Numbered from the stretch's first letter, positions 53,439 to 63,093 are shown. The stretch: DNA of 64,000 bases from Flavobacterium sp. 1355 (GCF_017833415.1 NZ_JAFICC010000011.1:62001-126000); one strand, 5' to 3'. Numbers and translations are program-made. The notes: generated by a model not told the origin, from the sequence alone.

Positions 53439-53771
53439 ATGGATTTTAAAGATCAACTAAAAAATTTATTTCCGGATCACGTCGAATCAAATGAGCCTGA
53501 AGAAGTTCAGGAGCAAGATCATGTGCTTTACGTTCAGAAAGAACCAATGATTTGCAAATTCGAAAAACGAAAAGGAAAAGCAACTACTATAATCGAAGGT
53601 TATGAAGGATCTGATGAAGACTTTAAGATTCTTGCCAAAGAAATTAAGACCAAACTGAGCGTTGGCGGCACTTTTAAAGATGATTCTATAATAATTCAGG
53701 GTGATTATCGTGATAAAATTATGGCAATTTTAAAAGAAAAAGGCTTTAAAACAAAACGAGTGGGCGGATAA
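53439..53771 (+). CDS. SUI1/eIF1-like translation factor (YciH type)
   Basis: 110 residues. The C-terminal part is the SUI1 fold: CKFEKRKGKATTIIEGYEGS, KTKLSVGGTFKDDSIIIQGD and MAILKEKGFKTKRVGG. The family modulates start-codon selection in bacteria and is homologous to eukaryotic eIF1. A short acidic N-terminal extension is present. It is a single gene between repeats. Confidence 0.9.
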   Translation: MDFKDQLKNLFPDHVESNEPEEVQEQDHVLYVQKEPMICKFEKRKGKATTIIEGYEGSDEDFKILAKEIKTKLSVGGTFKDDSIIIQGDYRDKIMAILKEKGFKTKRVGG

Positions 53772-53774
53772 TAA

Positions 53775-53960
53775 AAATTCCCATTTTTATCCCAAAGCTT
53801 CGGGACCAAATTCCAATGTTTGACCGTGAAAATTTAACCGCAAAGTTCGCAAGGAATATTTCTAATCTTTGTAAAAGGCAAAGATCGTAAAGCTTTATCT
53901 TTTAGCATGATCAATTAGAATTTAGAAAAAAACCTTAGAACCTTAGCCACTCAGAACCTT
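53775..53960. repeat. Repeat fragments AAGCTTCGGGA, AACCGCAAAGTTCGCAAGG and others
   Basis: Between SUI1 and the phosphorylase: ATCCCAAAGCTTCGGGACC near 53789, AACCGCAAAGTTCGCAAGG near 53837 (same as the core at 44746), and tandem AACCTTAG-like units (TTAGAACCTTAGCCACTCAG) near 53934. No gene is present. Confidence 0.55.
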
Positions 53961-53976
53961 AGCACCTAAAAAAAAA

Positions 53977-54846
53977 ATGATACAAGCATCAGAATTAATA
54001 CTTAACCCTGACGGAAGCGTTTATCACTTAAACCTTCGTCCGGAACACATTGCCAACGATATTATTTTTGTTGGAGACCAAAACAGGGTAGAAAAAATCA
54101 CTCAGTTTTTTGACTCAATTGAATTTTCTACTCAAAAAAGAGAATTTAAAACCCAAACGGGAACTTACAAGGGAAAAAGAATTACTGTAATGTCAACGGG
54201 AATTGGCCCCGATAATATTGATATTGTATTAAATGAGTTAGATGCTTTGGTAAATATCGATTTAAAAACCCGTCTGCCCAAAGAAAACCTGACCTCTTTA
54301 AATATTATCAGAATTGGTACTTCGGGATCTTTGCATGCAGATATTCCTGTAGATAGTTTTGTAATGTCAAAATTTGGTCTGGGATTAGATAACATGCTTC
54401 GCTCCTATTTAATTGATGAAGTTTCGAATGCAGCAATTGAAGATGCATTTGTTACTCATACAAACTGGGATATCAAAAAAGGAAAACCTTACGCTATTGC
54501 CTGTTCAGAAAAATTAGAAAAAATAATAGAATCTGATAAAATATTTAAAGGGATTACAGCTACTGCCGGAGGTTTTTACGGACCACAAGGCCGTGTCTTG
54601 CGTTTAAATATTCAGGATCAGGAACTAAATAATAAGATGGATAATTTTACTTTTAACGACAATAAAATTACTAATCTTGAAATGGAAACAGCTGCAATTT
54701 ATGGTCTTTCGGCACTTTTAGGACATAATGCATTATCTTTAAATGCTATTATTGCCAATCGTGCTTCAGGAACTTTTAGTGAAGATCCATATAAAGCTGT
54801 TGATCAGCTTATTTCTTATACGTTGAATAAACTGGCTCAAAAATAA
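53977..54846 (+). CDS. Nucleoside phosphorylase (uridine phosphorylase type)
   Basis: 289 residues. VSTGIGPDNID-like MSTGIGPDNIDIVLNEL, IRIGTSGSLHADIPVDSFV and LEMETAAIYGLSALLG match the PNP_UDP_1 family; the GTSG loop binds phosphate and EMET binds ribose. Phosphorolysis of nucleosides to free base and ribose-1-phosphate in salvage. Uridine preference is inferred from overall resemblance only. It starts the rightward run of small genes to 58.1 kb. Confidence 0.88.
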   Translation: MIQASELILNPDGSVYHLNLRPEHIANDIIFVGDQNRVEKITQFFDSIEFSTQKREFKTQTGTYKGKRITVMSTGIGPDNIDIVLNELDALVNIDLKTRLPKENLTSLNIIRIGTSGSLHADIPVDSFVMSKFGLGLDNMLRSYLIDEVSNAAIEDAFVTHTNWDIKKGKPYAIACSEKLEKIIESDKIFKGITATAGGFYGPQGRVLRLNIQDQELNNKMDNFTFNDNKITNLEMETAAIYGLSALLGHNALSLNAIIANRASGTFSEDPYKAVDQLISYTLNKLAQK

Positions 54847-54880
54847 TTAGATAAGCAGTCAATTTGAAAATTAGATATTT

Positions 54881-55321
54881 ATGCAAGATACTATTCTTAA
54901 ATTTGAGAGGTTACTGAATGAAAACGCCGGTTATTTTCCAACAATTGATTCTTCTGTTTTAGAAGAAAGAAAGGCAGGAAAATGGTCTAAAAAAGAAGTT
55001 ATTGGGCATTTGGTTGATTCAGCTATTCATAATTTAGTTCGTTTTACAGAAATCAATTATTTGGAAAAACCGTATCAACACAGGCCTTATAACCAAACTG
55101 ATTTAGTAAGTTTAAATCAGTATCAGACAAAGGATATTGATGAATTGACACAATTGTGGTTTTCATTAAATCAACAAATCATACGAATTATGAAATCTGT
55201 TAGTGAAGAAGCCTTGGATTATAAAATTATTTTAAGTGATAATTCTGTTATTGATTTAAGGTTTATGATGACAGATTACGTAGCACATTTGGAACATCAT
55301 ATTAATCAAATTAGATCATAA
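54881..55321 (+). CDS. DinB-family protein
   Basis: 146 residues forming the four-helix DinB/YfiT bundle: N-terminal helix, GKWSKKEVIGHLVDSAIHNLVRF with the first His, and DYVAHLEHHINQIRS at the end with the pair of His ligands of the usual metal triad. Members include bacillithiol or mycothiol transferases and damage-inducible proteins; the function here is unknown. It is 4 bases ahead of the VOC gene. Confidence 0.87.
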   Translation: MQDTILKFERLLNENAGYFPTIDSSVLEERKAGKWSKKEVIGHLVDSAIHNLVRFTEINYLEKPYQHRPYNQTDLVSLNQYQTKDIDELTQLWFSLNQQIIRIMKSVSEEALDYKIILSDNSVIDLRFMMTDYVAHLEHHINQIRS

Positions 55322-55325
55322 AACT

Positions 55326-55718
55326 ATGTTTTTAAGAGTAGCGCGACATACAGATAATCTTGAAAAAATTGAGAATTTTTATGTCAATATTTTGGGTTTT
55401 GAGCAGTTGGGCGGTTTTGAGAACCATAATAATTATGATGGCATTTTTATCGGAAAACCTGGCCTGGACTGGCATTTTGAGTTTACTCAATCTCATGAAA
55501 AAGCAGAACACCATTTTGATCAGGATGATGTTATAGTACTTTATCCAAAATCGATAGAAGATTATAACAGATTAATAAGTAGTCTCTTAAAGAATAATAT
55601 ATCAAGTATAACTGCAAATAATCCTTTTTGGAATGAGAATGGTAAAATGTTTTTGGACCCTGATGGCTACCGAATCGTTATATCACCTCTAAAAGCAGAA
55701 ATAAGCGAAATTGATTAA
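55326..55718 (+). CDS. VOC (glyoxalase/bleomycin resistance) family protein
   Basis: 130 residues with the beta-alpha-beta-beta-beta module twice: FLRVARHTDNLEKIENFYVN and NIGFEQLGGF-like ILGFEQLGGF, HFEFTQSHEKAEHHF, and the C-terminal GKMFLDPDGYRIVISPL. His, Glu and DPDG residues suit a metal site. Substrate unknown. Co-transcribed with the DinB gene. Confidence 0.88.
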   Translation: MFLRVARHTDNLEKIENFYVNILGFEQLGGFENHNNYDGIFIGKPGLDWHFEFTQSHEKAEHHFDQDDVIVLYPKSIEDYNRLISSLLKNNISSITANNPFWNENGKMFLDPDGYRIVISPLKAEISEID

Positions 55719-55784
55719 AGAAAAAACAAATAATTATATAAATTTTCAATTAGATAATTTATTAGTAATAATTATAAAAAAGTA

Positions 55785-56258
55785 ATGACAGATACACATA
55801 CAAAAATCCTGTTCAAGTATTATAGCGATTATCTGGATGAAGTTGTTTCTGAAACGATGTGGGCAGAAATTATTGATGAAGAAAAAGGCCTTTATAAACT
55901 GGATAACATTCCATTTTTTGGACCTTTGATCGCTACGGATGATATTTTTTATGCCGAATATGATGAAACAGAACAAAAACTAATGCACAGAAAAACGATA
56001 CAAAATTCTGGAAATTCTATTGTGCAGGTTGCTGTTTTGGAGAAAGGTTTTGATAAAGAGATAATTCGCGAAAAACTAAAATCTATAAACTGTATATCTG
56101 AAGAACTGAATGATACTTTTTTTGCTGCTGAGATTAGTAAGGATGTGGATTATTCTTTGGTAAGGAGTATATTGACTGAATATGACTCTCAGGAGATTAT
56201 AGAATATGCAGAACCCTGCCTTTCTGAAAAACACAGAACTGATTTATTAAAAAGCTAA
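55785..56258 (+). CDS. DUF4265 family protein
   Basis: 157 residues. ETMWAEIIDEEKGLYKLDNI and PFFGPLIATDDIFYAEYDE match the DUF4265 pattern; no known function. Cytoplasmic, no membrane segment. Same direction as its neighbours, with a 66-base gap. Confidence 0.82.
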   Translation: MTDTHTKILFKYYSDYLDEVVSETMWAEIIDEEKGLYKLDNIPFFGPLIATDDIFYAEYDETEQKLMHRKTIQNSGNSIVQVAVLEKGFDKEIIREKLKSINCISEELNDTFFAAEISKDVDYSLVRSILTEYDSQEIIEYAEPCLSEKHRTDLLKS

Positions 56259-56307
56259 AATATATTTAGAATACCGCATGCCAAACTTAACTTAAACTTA
56301 AACTATA

Positions 56308-57159
56308 ATGAAAACCGTAAAAATTGTGGGTGTTCCTGAACACTTCAATCTGCCATGGCAATTATGCATTGAAAATGGTGAATTTGAAGCGGAAAATATT
56401 GATTTGCAATGGAAAGACATTCCCGAAGGTACAGGTAAAATGTGCCAGATGCTTCGTGATGGAGAAGCTGATATGGCTGTAATCCTGACAGAAGGAATTG
56501 TTAAAGATATTGTTGCCGGAAATCCAAGTAAAATTGTTCAGATTTATGTGCAGTCTCCTTTGATCTGGGGAATTCATGTGGCGGCAAAATCAGAGTATCA
56601 AACAATAAAAGACCTGCAAAACAAAAAAGTAGCTATTTCAAGAATTGGCTCTGGTTCGCAGCTTATGGCTTATGTAAATGCAAATGAACAGGGCTGGGAA
56701 ACCGATGATCTGGAGTTTGAAATTATAAATACGATTGATGGCGCTGTTGAAGCCCTGACAGATGGAACTGCAGATTATTTTATGTGGGAACATTTTATGA
56801 CCAAACCGCTTGTAGACAAAGGGATTTTCAGACGTGTTGGTGACTGCCCTACTCCATGGCCATCTTTTGTTATTACCGTACGCGATGAGTTCTTAAAAAA
56901 GAATCCAAAAACGGTAGAAAAGATCCTCGAAATCATAAACAAGACAACTCACGATTTTGCTCAGATTCCTAACATTGATAAAACGCTGGCAGAATTATTT
57001 AACCAAAAACCAGAAGATATTCAGGAATGGTTAAAACTGACACAATGGTCTCAAAAACATTTAAGTGAAAAAGCTTTTATTAAAATCCAAAATCAATTAT
57101 TTGAACTCGGAATTATTGATAAAAAAAGTACTTTTGTAGAAACGGTAAAAGCACTATAG
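56308..57159 (+). CDS. Periplasmic-binding-protein-like fold without signal peptide
   Basis: 283 residues with the fold of type II solute-binding proteins of the nitrate/sulfonate/taurine group: GVPEHFNLPWQLCIENGEFEA, MLRDGEADMAVILTEGIVKD, LQNKKVAISRIGSGSQLMAYV, DGAVEALTDGTADYFMWEHF, FVITVRDEFLKKNPK. It starts directly at the first strand (MKTVKIVGVP), so there is no signal peptide and it is likely cytoplasmic. No permease or ATPase gene is adjacent. It may serve as a sensor or a thiamine-precursor-like synthesis protein. Confidence 0.8.
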   Translation: MKTVKIVGVPEHFNLPWQLCIENGEFEAENIDLQWKDIPEGTGKMCQMLRDGEADMAVILTEGIVKDIVAGNPSKIVQIYVQSPLIWGIHVAAKSEYQTIKDLQNKKVAISRIGSGSQLMAYVNANEQGWETDDLEFEIINTIDGAVEALTDGTADYFMWEHFMTKPLVDKGIFRRVGDCPTPWPSFVITVRDEFLKKNPKTVEKILEIINKTTHDFAQIPNIDKTLAELFNQKPEDIQEWLKLTQWSQKHLSEKAFIKIQNQLFELGIIDKKSTFVETVKAL

Positions 57160-57177
57160 AAACTGCTTTTTATTCTT

Positions 57178-58110
57178 ATGATAAAATTCCCTAAAATCGA
57201 CTTTCCGCAATTACAATCCAGATTACAGGTCAAATCGCCCTGGGACAGGATTATTATTATGCTGTTGAGTCTTTTAATAACAATTCCGATTTTTATCATA
57301 CTGCACCAGAACCTTATTGACTTAAAATGGCCATTTAATTTAGACAGGGTTTTTATTTTTATAGCTGTTTTTGCTGGTATTTTCTTTCTGTTAATGTATC
57401 TCAGAACCATAATTTTGGTTTGTGTAGCCATTTATTTATTGATTTTGGTTTACGGTTCTGTTATTGGCAACTATGGCTTTACAGAAATATCAGAAGATTA
57501 CAATTCGATGATTTACACCATGTCCGATAATCCGTATCCACAGGACATTATCGTGGCAAAACTGCTGCCATTTCCGAACAAATCACAAATTATCAGTGCA
57601 ATAGAATATCAGAACCCAAAAGTGCGAAACTTTGCAATTATGGCTACTACAAAGCATTTTAAAAAGATAAAAGGCTATTCTGATTACAGGACAACGATTC
57701 AGTGTTTTGCTGTTTTTAAGGAAATAAACAGCCGTTGGAATTATGTAAATGATCCAAAAGAAGGCGATTATATTGCAACGGCAAGTGAATCTCTGCAATA
57801 TTTTTCAGGAGATTGTGATGACCATTCTATATTAATGGCAGCAGCCATACGTTCTATTGGAGGAACCCCAAGGCTCATTCATACAAAAGGGCATATTTAT
57901 CCTGAAATGTTAATTGGATCACTTATCGATCTGGAGAAAGTAAATTATCTGGTCAAAAATGTACTTTTCTTAAAGGAAAGCTACAAACAGAAATTACATT
58001 ATCATATTGATGAACGTGGTCAGGTATGGCTAAACATGGATTATACGGCCAAATATCCGGGAGGGCCATTCATGTATGAGGAGATTTTAGGAGCATTGAC
58101 GCTTAACTAA
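57178..58110 (+). CDS. Transglutaminase-like membrane protein
   Basis: 310 residues. Two membrane helices near residues 20-43 and 56-100 (RIIIMLLSLLITIPIFIIL and LVCVAIYLLILVYGSVIG) are followed by a transglutaminase-like domain with catalytic Cys in FSGDCDDHSILMAAAIRSIG, His in RLIHTKGHIYPEM and Asp in WLNMDYTAKYPGG. The family includes peptidases and ligases; no substrate can be named. It lies 18 bases after the SBP-like gene, so it is likely co-transcribed. Confidence 0.85.
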   Translation: MIKFPKIDFPQLQSRLQVKSPWDRIIIMLLSLLITIPIFIILHQNLIDLKWPFNLDRVFIFIAVFAGIFFLLMYLRTIILVCVAIYLLILVYGSVIGNYGFTEISEDYNSMIYTMSDNPYPQDIIVAKLLPFPNKSQIISAIEYQNPKVRNFAIMATTKHFKKIKGYSDYRTTIQCFAVFKEINSRWNYVNDPKEGDYIATASESLQYFSGDCDDHSILMAAAIRSIGGTPRLIHTKGHIYPEMLIGSLIDLEKVNYLVKNVLFLKESYKQKLHYHIDERGQVWLNMDYTAKYPGGPFMYEEILGALTLN

Positions 58111-58189
58111 CCCGTAAAAACTTGCTGATTTTTTTGTTTTTATTTGAAAACGATGATAATCTTCAAATTTAATAACCTAAAACTTATCT

Positions 58190-58197
58190 TACATTTG
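58190..58197 (+). promoter_or_regulatory. -7 element before the lipocalin-like gene
   Basis: TACATTTG matches TAnnTTTG, about 85 bases before the lipocalin-like gene's ATG at 58282. Confidence 0.4.
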
Positions 58198-58281
58198 TCT
58201 TTGATTAAATAGTTGATTACAAGTAATTTGAATTTCTTTTTTTTGTAAATTAGTTCCTGTATAACTTTTTAATCTAACATC

Positions 58282-58647
58282 ATGAAAAAATCTAAATTAT
58301 TAATTTTTGGGATTACCCTGCTGGCAGTGGTAATGATTTCTTGTTCTGACCGGAACAAATTAGTAAACTCCTGGAAAATTACTGCCGTTGAAGCTAAAAT
58401 TCCTCTCTCTGATTCAGCGAAAGCTGTAATTCTTCAAGAAGGAAATTTGACCTTTACAAAAGACGGACATGTTACCGGATATTTACAAAGAGAAATAACA
58501 GATGGGACATATGCCTTGACAAAAGGAGGAAAAAGTCTGGTGATTAAAGACGAAACCGGCACACCTTACCCTTGTGTAAGTACTATTACAAATGATGAGC
58601 TGATATTAGACAGCAAAGAAATGAAGTTGACACTCAAAAAAATATAA
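58282..58647 (+). CDS. Lipocalin-like lipoprotein (121 aa)
   Basis: Lipoprotein signal MKKSKLLIFGITLLAVVMISC with Cys21. The mature part runs NKLVNSWKITAVEAKI, GNLTFTKDGHVTGYLQ, GTYALTKGGKSLVIKDETG, LILDSKEMKLTLKK, the layout of small lipocalin-like domains that are common in Bacteroidota. Likely in the outer or inner membrane facing the periplasm; ligand unknown. Confidence 0.82.
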   Translation: MKKSKLLIFGITLLAVVMISCSDRNKLVNSWKITAVEAKIPLSDSAKAVILQEGNLTFTKDGHVTGYLQREITDGTYALTKGGKSLVIKDETGTPYPCVSTITNDELILDSKEMKLTLKKI

Positions 58648-58677
58648 GTTTTAAAAAAAATGCAATACCACAAAGAA

Positions 58678-58710
58678 TAAAAACTTCTTAATTTTTAAGG
58701 AGTTTTTTTA
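58678..58710. terminator. Terminator between lipocalin-like gene and LytTR regulator
   Basis: AAACTTCTTAA and TTAAGGAGTTT form a stem with one G-U pair and a T-run on the plus side; an A-run on the other side may serve the minus-strand gene. Confidence 0.7.
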
Positions 58711-58725
58711 TGCCTTAAAAGTATG

Positions 58726-59430
58726 TTAGTTGCTTTTTAATATTTTAAAAACATATTCTTTGTAGCTCGCGCCGATTGGGATTTCTATATTTCCAAATTC
58801 GACATCATAAGCTGTAAATGCAGTAATATTTTTTAAATTGATTATAAAAGAACGATGAATCCTCAGGAAACCTTTATCCTGCAATTCTACTTCGATATCG
58901 CTGATTTTGTATTTGGCTGTAAATTTTACCCCTTCTTTTTTGTGTACAACTATATAGTCCTTTACGCTCTCAATATATAATATAGATTGGATGTCTATTT
59001 TATTAAACTTAGGGCCGTTTTTTATATAAATGAAATCTTCTTGTGCCGGCGTAATTATTTTATCGTTTACAGGACCGCTAATCCTCATGTACCGGTCGAC
59101 AGCCTTAAAAAAACGATCGAAAGTGATAGGCTTTAAAAGATAATCTATAATATCAAGCTCATAACTTTCTAATGCATATTCACGATAGGCGGTTGTAAAA
59201 ATAACAGCAGGAGGATTTTTTAATGTTTTTAAAAAATCAATTCCGGTAATCTGTGGCATTTTAATATCCAAAAACAAAAGGTCGACAGCTGTAGTTCTTA
59301 GCATTTCTGCGGCCTTTAAGGCATTTGGACAAGTTCCTGCCACTTCAAAATAATCTAATTTACTGATATGATTTTGCATGAGGCTTATGGCCAGAGGCTC
59401 ATCATCTACTAATAAACATTTAATTTTCAT
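58726..59430 (-). CDS. LytTR-family response regulator
   Basis: 234 residues. Receiver domain (1-120) with acidic pair in LLVDDEP, phospho-acceptor Asp in LLFLDIKMPQ, Thr in IFTTAYREYA and Lys in YLLKPI. The LytTR DNA-binding domain (about 135-234) shows FIYIKNGPKFNKIDI, ILYIESVKDYIVVH and RIHRSFIINLKNI. Its partner kinase gene ends 1 base upstream. Targets may include the divergent TonB-dependent receptor, which is an inference from location. Confidence 0.95.
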   Translation of the reverse strand: MKIKCLLVDDEPLAISLMQNHISKLDYFEVAGTCPNALKAAEMLRTTAVDLLFLDIKMPQITGIDFLKTLKNPPAVIFTTAYREYALESYELDIIDYLLKPITFDRFFKAVDRYMRISGPVNDKIITPAQEDFIYIKNGPKFNKIDIQSILYIESVKDYIVVHKKEGVKFTAKYKISDIEVELQDKGFLRIHRSFIINLKNITAFTAYDVEFGNIEIPIGASYKEYVFKILKSN

Positions 59431-59431
59431 T

Positions 59432-60517
59432 TTAGGCTAGATTATTTGCAAGATTTATTTTTAGTGAGGCCGTAAAATCCTTCTCTGTTTTAACAACATT
59501 AAAAGTATAATTTTCAGGATAAATTTTATCAAGCTGCTGAATAATATTATTCAGTCCTATTTTTCCACTCTCAGCTTCAGAATCAATATTATTAATGGTG
59601 TTTTTTACCGTAAATTCAAAGCAATTATTGAGAAGTTTCAGATCTATTTGTATAGTGGGTGCACTTCCTATATCCTCTCCTGCTCCATGTTTAAAAGCAT
59701 TTTCAACCAGTGAAAGTAAAATTAAAGGAGCTATAGAACCATTTTGATCTAAGGAATGGTTGAAAATAACACTAAGACGTTCATCATAACGCAGTTTTTC
59801 CAGCGTGATATAATTGTCCAGCAGCGTTATTTCTTGTGAAATTGGCACATACGTAGTGCTGCATCGGTACAATATACAATCTAAAATTTCTGATAAAACA
59901 GCAATTGATTTTGATGTAATAGGTGAATTTACAAGAGAAAGTGAATAAATATTATTGAGCGTATTAAACAGAAAATGCGGGTTTAATTGTGCTTTTAATA
60001 TTTTTAATTCCGTTTCGGCTTTTTGTTTTTCCAGCAATAATGCCTTTTTGTGAATGATATACTGATCCTTGATTAGTTTTATGAACACAAAAAATATGGA
60101 TAAAGAAAAAGTATGCAAAAAATAGGATTTAAACAACTTGGGAAGATCTGTTAGAATTTCTAAAACAGGTTCCTGTTCAAATGGCGGTGTGCGGACCAAA
60201 GGCTCATAAACGTGAACAACAAAAAGTCTTTCTGCAGCACAAAGAATGTAACATCCGATAAAAAATTCGATCCAGATACTGGTGTATTTTTTTGCAACCA
60301 TTAATTTGGGCAATATTCTATAAGCAATAAAATAAGCCAGAAGAATAGAAAAAATTTCGTCTAATGCTATTTCCAGCATATCAGACTTTATTTCCATCGG
60401 ATTTCCGGCAAACACACTTTTGTTCGTAAACATGATATATATACATGTCCAGAAAAAGATGTGCGTAGCCACTCTGTGGGCTGTGGTATAATTGATAAGT
60501 TTCTCGAATGCTGTCAT
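59432..60517 (-). CDS. LytS/YehU-type sensor histidine kinase
   Basis: 361 residues. Four N-terminal membrane helices (for example HIFFWTCIYIMF and LLAYFIAYRILP, to about residue 155) are followed by the His_kinase domain with LKAQLNPHFLFNTLNNIYSL, in which the His of QLNPHFLFN is phosphorylated, and an ATPase domain with LVENAFKHGAG and SGKIGLNNI. No extracellular domain is large enough to name a signal. It is transcribed as one unit with the LytTR regulator. Confidence 0.95.
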   Translation of the reverse strand: MTAFEKLINYTTAHRVATHIFFWTCIYIMFTNKSVFAGNPMEIKSDMLEIALDEIFSILLAYFIAYRILPKLMVAKKYTSIWIEFFIGCYILCAAERLFVVHVYEPLVRTPPFEQEPVLEILTDLPKLFKSYFLHTFSLSIFFVFIKLIKDQYIIHKKALLLEKQKAETELKILKAQLNPHFLFNTLNNIYSLSLVNSPITSKSIAVLSEILDCILYRCSTTYVPISQEITLLDNYITLEKLRYDERLSVIFNHSLDQNGSIAPLILLSLVENAFKHGAGEDIGSAPTIQIDLKLLNNCFEFTVKNTINNIDSEAESGKIGLNNIIQQLDKIYPENYTFNVVKTEKDFTASLKINLANNLA

Positions 60518-60728
60518 ACAGGACCAAAGTTACTATTTATTTATAAAGACAAATACTGCGTCGACAAATAGATAAAAAAAAGGCATCAACGAGCAAAAAA
60601 CGGATACGAATTGGTTTTATAGCAAATTTTCTATTGTTTGTCTTGTATAATGGTCTCTATAGCATGTCCTCAATTTTTGCGGGTAATTAATTTGGAGTTT
60701 TGGTAAAAATTATAAAACCAATCAAAAA

Positions 60729-63080
60729 ATGAAGTTAATTACATCAATCATCTTATTCTTCGGAGTGGCCTGTATGGCACAAAAACCAGCCGAATTTATT
60801 CTTAAAGGAAAAATAGCAGATTCAAAAACGAAACAGCCAATTGCTTATGCTACAATATTGTTAGTGTCGGCCTCTCAGGAAAAAAAAGCAGTTACATCAG
60901 ACTCAGACGGGACTTTTATCATTAAAAATACGGCAGGAAATTATCAGTTAAAAATTGAATTCTTATCTTATAAAACAGTTACAATTGATTATCTTCAATT
61001 GAATAAAGATATTGTGATGAATGATATTTTACTTGATGAAGACATTAATCAGTTAAATGAAGTAAATGTTGTTTCAGAAAAATCTACCGTAGATCTAAAA
61101 CTGGACAAAAAAGTATTCAACGTCGGAAAAGACATTCTTTCTAAAGGAGGTTCAGCAAATGATATTCTGAACAATGTTCCTTCTGTAAATGTTGATGTTG
61201 CCGGTGTTATAAGTCTTAGGGGAAATAATGCCGTAACAGTTTTGATAAACGGAAAACCATCCATGTTAACAGTAAATAACGGCTTGTCTCAAATCGCCGC
61301 TGCCAATATTGAAAAAATCGAGGTAATAACAAATCCCTCTGCAGCGTATGAAGCACAAGGCGGTGGTGGAATAATTAATATCGTTCTTAAAAAGAACAGT
61401 ATGCAGGGATTTAACGGTTCGCTTCAGGCCGGAATTGCCAATCCTGCCAGAAATACCCTGAATGCCAATGTGAGTTACAAAACAGAAAAAATAAATCTTT
61501 TTTCAAATATTGGGTACCGTTATTTTGATATTAATGCATCAAACAAGCAGTTTCAGATAAATAAAAATGATGGAGAAACGACATTTTTAAATCAATACAG
61601 TGAAATTAACCGTAATAATAAAACGTATAATATATATGTTGGGGGTGATTATTATATTAACGAAAAAAATACACTGACCGGAAGTTATTACAGAAGTAAA
61701 AATACAAACAGCTATAAAACCCCAACTACTTATAATTATACCAATGCAGCGCATGCAACAGACAGCATTATCTCACGATTTGAAAATTATAAAGAACCTC
61801 AATATTATAATGCCTTAGAACTGAATTATGTAAAAACCTTTGATAAAAAAGACAAAAAATGGACAACCAGCCTGCAATATGATTTCTGGAATGATGATGA
61901 AAATCAATACATCAGCCAACAAAAGACTTACCCTGCCAATACTGGAATTTCAAATTTATATTCCAGAGACATCGAAAGCAGTAACGATATCTTTATCAAA
62001 TCAGATTATGTAAACCCGATTAACGAAAATTCAAGGATTGAAATGGGTGTCAGAAGTGATTTGCGTGCGCTTAGAAGTGATTACTACACGACTATAGATG
62101 ATGTTCTGGAGGAACAATATACCAATAAATTGAAATACGATGAGAATTTATACAGTGCCTATTTTCAGTTTGGAAGTAAAATTAAAAAGTTTAATTATTT
62201 AATTGGCTTACGATCAGAGTTATCAGATATACAGATTGCCGATACAAAAGGCACTTTTAACAAAAGTAAAAACTATATCAATTTGTTTCCTACGCTGCAT
62301 TTTGTTTACAATTTAACCAGTAAAACAGATTTACAGCTGAGTTACAGCAAAAGAATTAACAGACCGCGATTTTGGCAGTTAAATCCGTTTTCGGGACTTT
62401 CGGATCTAAGAAACCTAACAGTCGGAAATCCTGATTTAAACCCGATGTTTATCAATTCTTATGAGCTTACTCTTTTGGCAAAACCCGGAAAATTCAGCAT
62501 CAATCCATCTGTTTATTACAAACACACAAAAGACTTTTTTGAATATATCGTAGAACGTACAGATGAAAATTATTTTGTAAATACACCCGTAAATCTGGGC
62601 ACAGAAGACCGTTTTGGGACAGAAGTTTCTACCACTTATAATCCTGCCCAATGGCTGCGATTGTCATTTGACTTTAACTACTATAAATTCAGACAAAAAG
62701 GGGTTTACAAAGATGTGGTTTATAACGTTGAAAATCAGACCTGGTTTGCAAACTTCCGTTCGGTTGTTAAGTTTCCTAAAATCATTTCGGGAGATTTTAG
62801 TTTTAGATATAGTGGAAAAAATCAGGGAGTTCAAACACTCACAGAGCCACAATACAGTGCAAATATTGGTGTTAGCAAAGATTTATTAGAAGATAAAATG
62901 TCTCTTACACTAAATGTAAACAATTTGTTTAATTCACAAATAACAAGAGAAAAAACGGCGACAGCTTCTTATTATATCGATTCTGAATACAAATCTCAGG
63001 GACGTTATATAAACCTGACTGTTACCTATCGTTTTAACCGCAAAAAAAATGAAGCAGACCGTTTACCAGACGGAATGTAA
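60729..63080 (+). CDS. TonB-dependent outer membrane receptor with CarboxypepD-like domain
   Basis: 783 residues. Signal peptide MKLITSIILFFGVACMAQ; residues about 25-110 are a carboxypeptidase-regulatory-like domain (ILKGKIADSKTKQPIAYATI); about 130-225 are the plug (NDILNNVPSVNVDVAGVISL, NIEKIEVITNPSAAYEAQG); the rest is a 22-strand-type barrel ending in NLTVTYRFNRK. The C-terminal part belongs to the outer-membrane beta-barrel family of Bacteroidota rather than to SusC. Ligand unknown. Divergent from the LytTR pair with a 211-base intergenic region. Confidence 0.9.
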   Translation: MKLITSIILFFGVACMAQKPAEFILKGKIADSKTKQPIAYATILLVSASQEKKAVTSDSDGTFIIKNTAGNYQLKIEFLSYKTVTIDYLQLNKDIVMNDILLDEDINQLNEVNVVSEKSTVDLKLDKKVFNVGKDILSKGGSANDILNNVPSVNVDVAGVISLRGNNAVTVLINGKPSMLTVNNGLSQIAAANIEKIEVITNPSAAYEAQGGGGIINIVLKKNSMQGFNGSLQAGIANPARNTLNANVSYKTEKINLFSNIGYRYFDINASNKQFQINKNDGETTFLNQYSEINRNNKTYNIYVGGDYYINEKNTLTGSYYRSKNTNSYKTPTTYNYTNAAHATDSIISRFENYKEPQYYNALELNYVKTFDKKDKKWTTSLQYDFWNDDENQYISQQKTYPANTGISNLYSRDIESSNDIFIKSDYVNPINENSRIEMGVRSDLRALRSDYYTTIDDVLEEQYTNKLKYDENLYSAYFQFGSKIKKFNYLIGLRSELSDIQIADTKGTFNKSKNYINLFPTLHFVYNLTSKTDLQLSYSKRINRPRFWQLNPFSGLSDLRNLTVGNPDLNPMFINSYELTLLAKPGKFSINPSVYYKHTKDFFEYIVERTDENYFVNTPVNLGTEDRFGTEVSTTYNPAQWLRLSFDFNYYKFRQKGVYKDVVYNVENQTWFANFRSVVKFPKIISGDFSFRYSGKNQGVQTLTEPQYSANIGVSKDLLEDKMSLTLNVNNLFNSQITREKTATASYYIDSEYKSQGRYINLTVTYRFNRKKNEADRLPDGM

Positions 63081-63093
63081 TCTCACTTAACAG

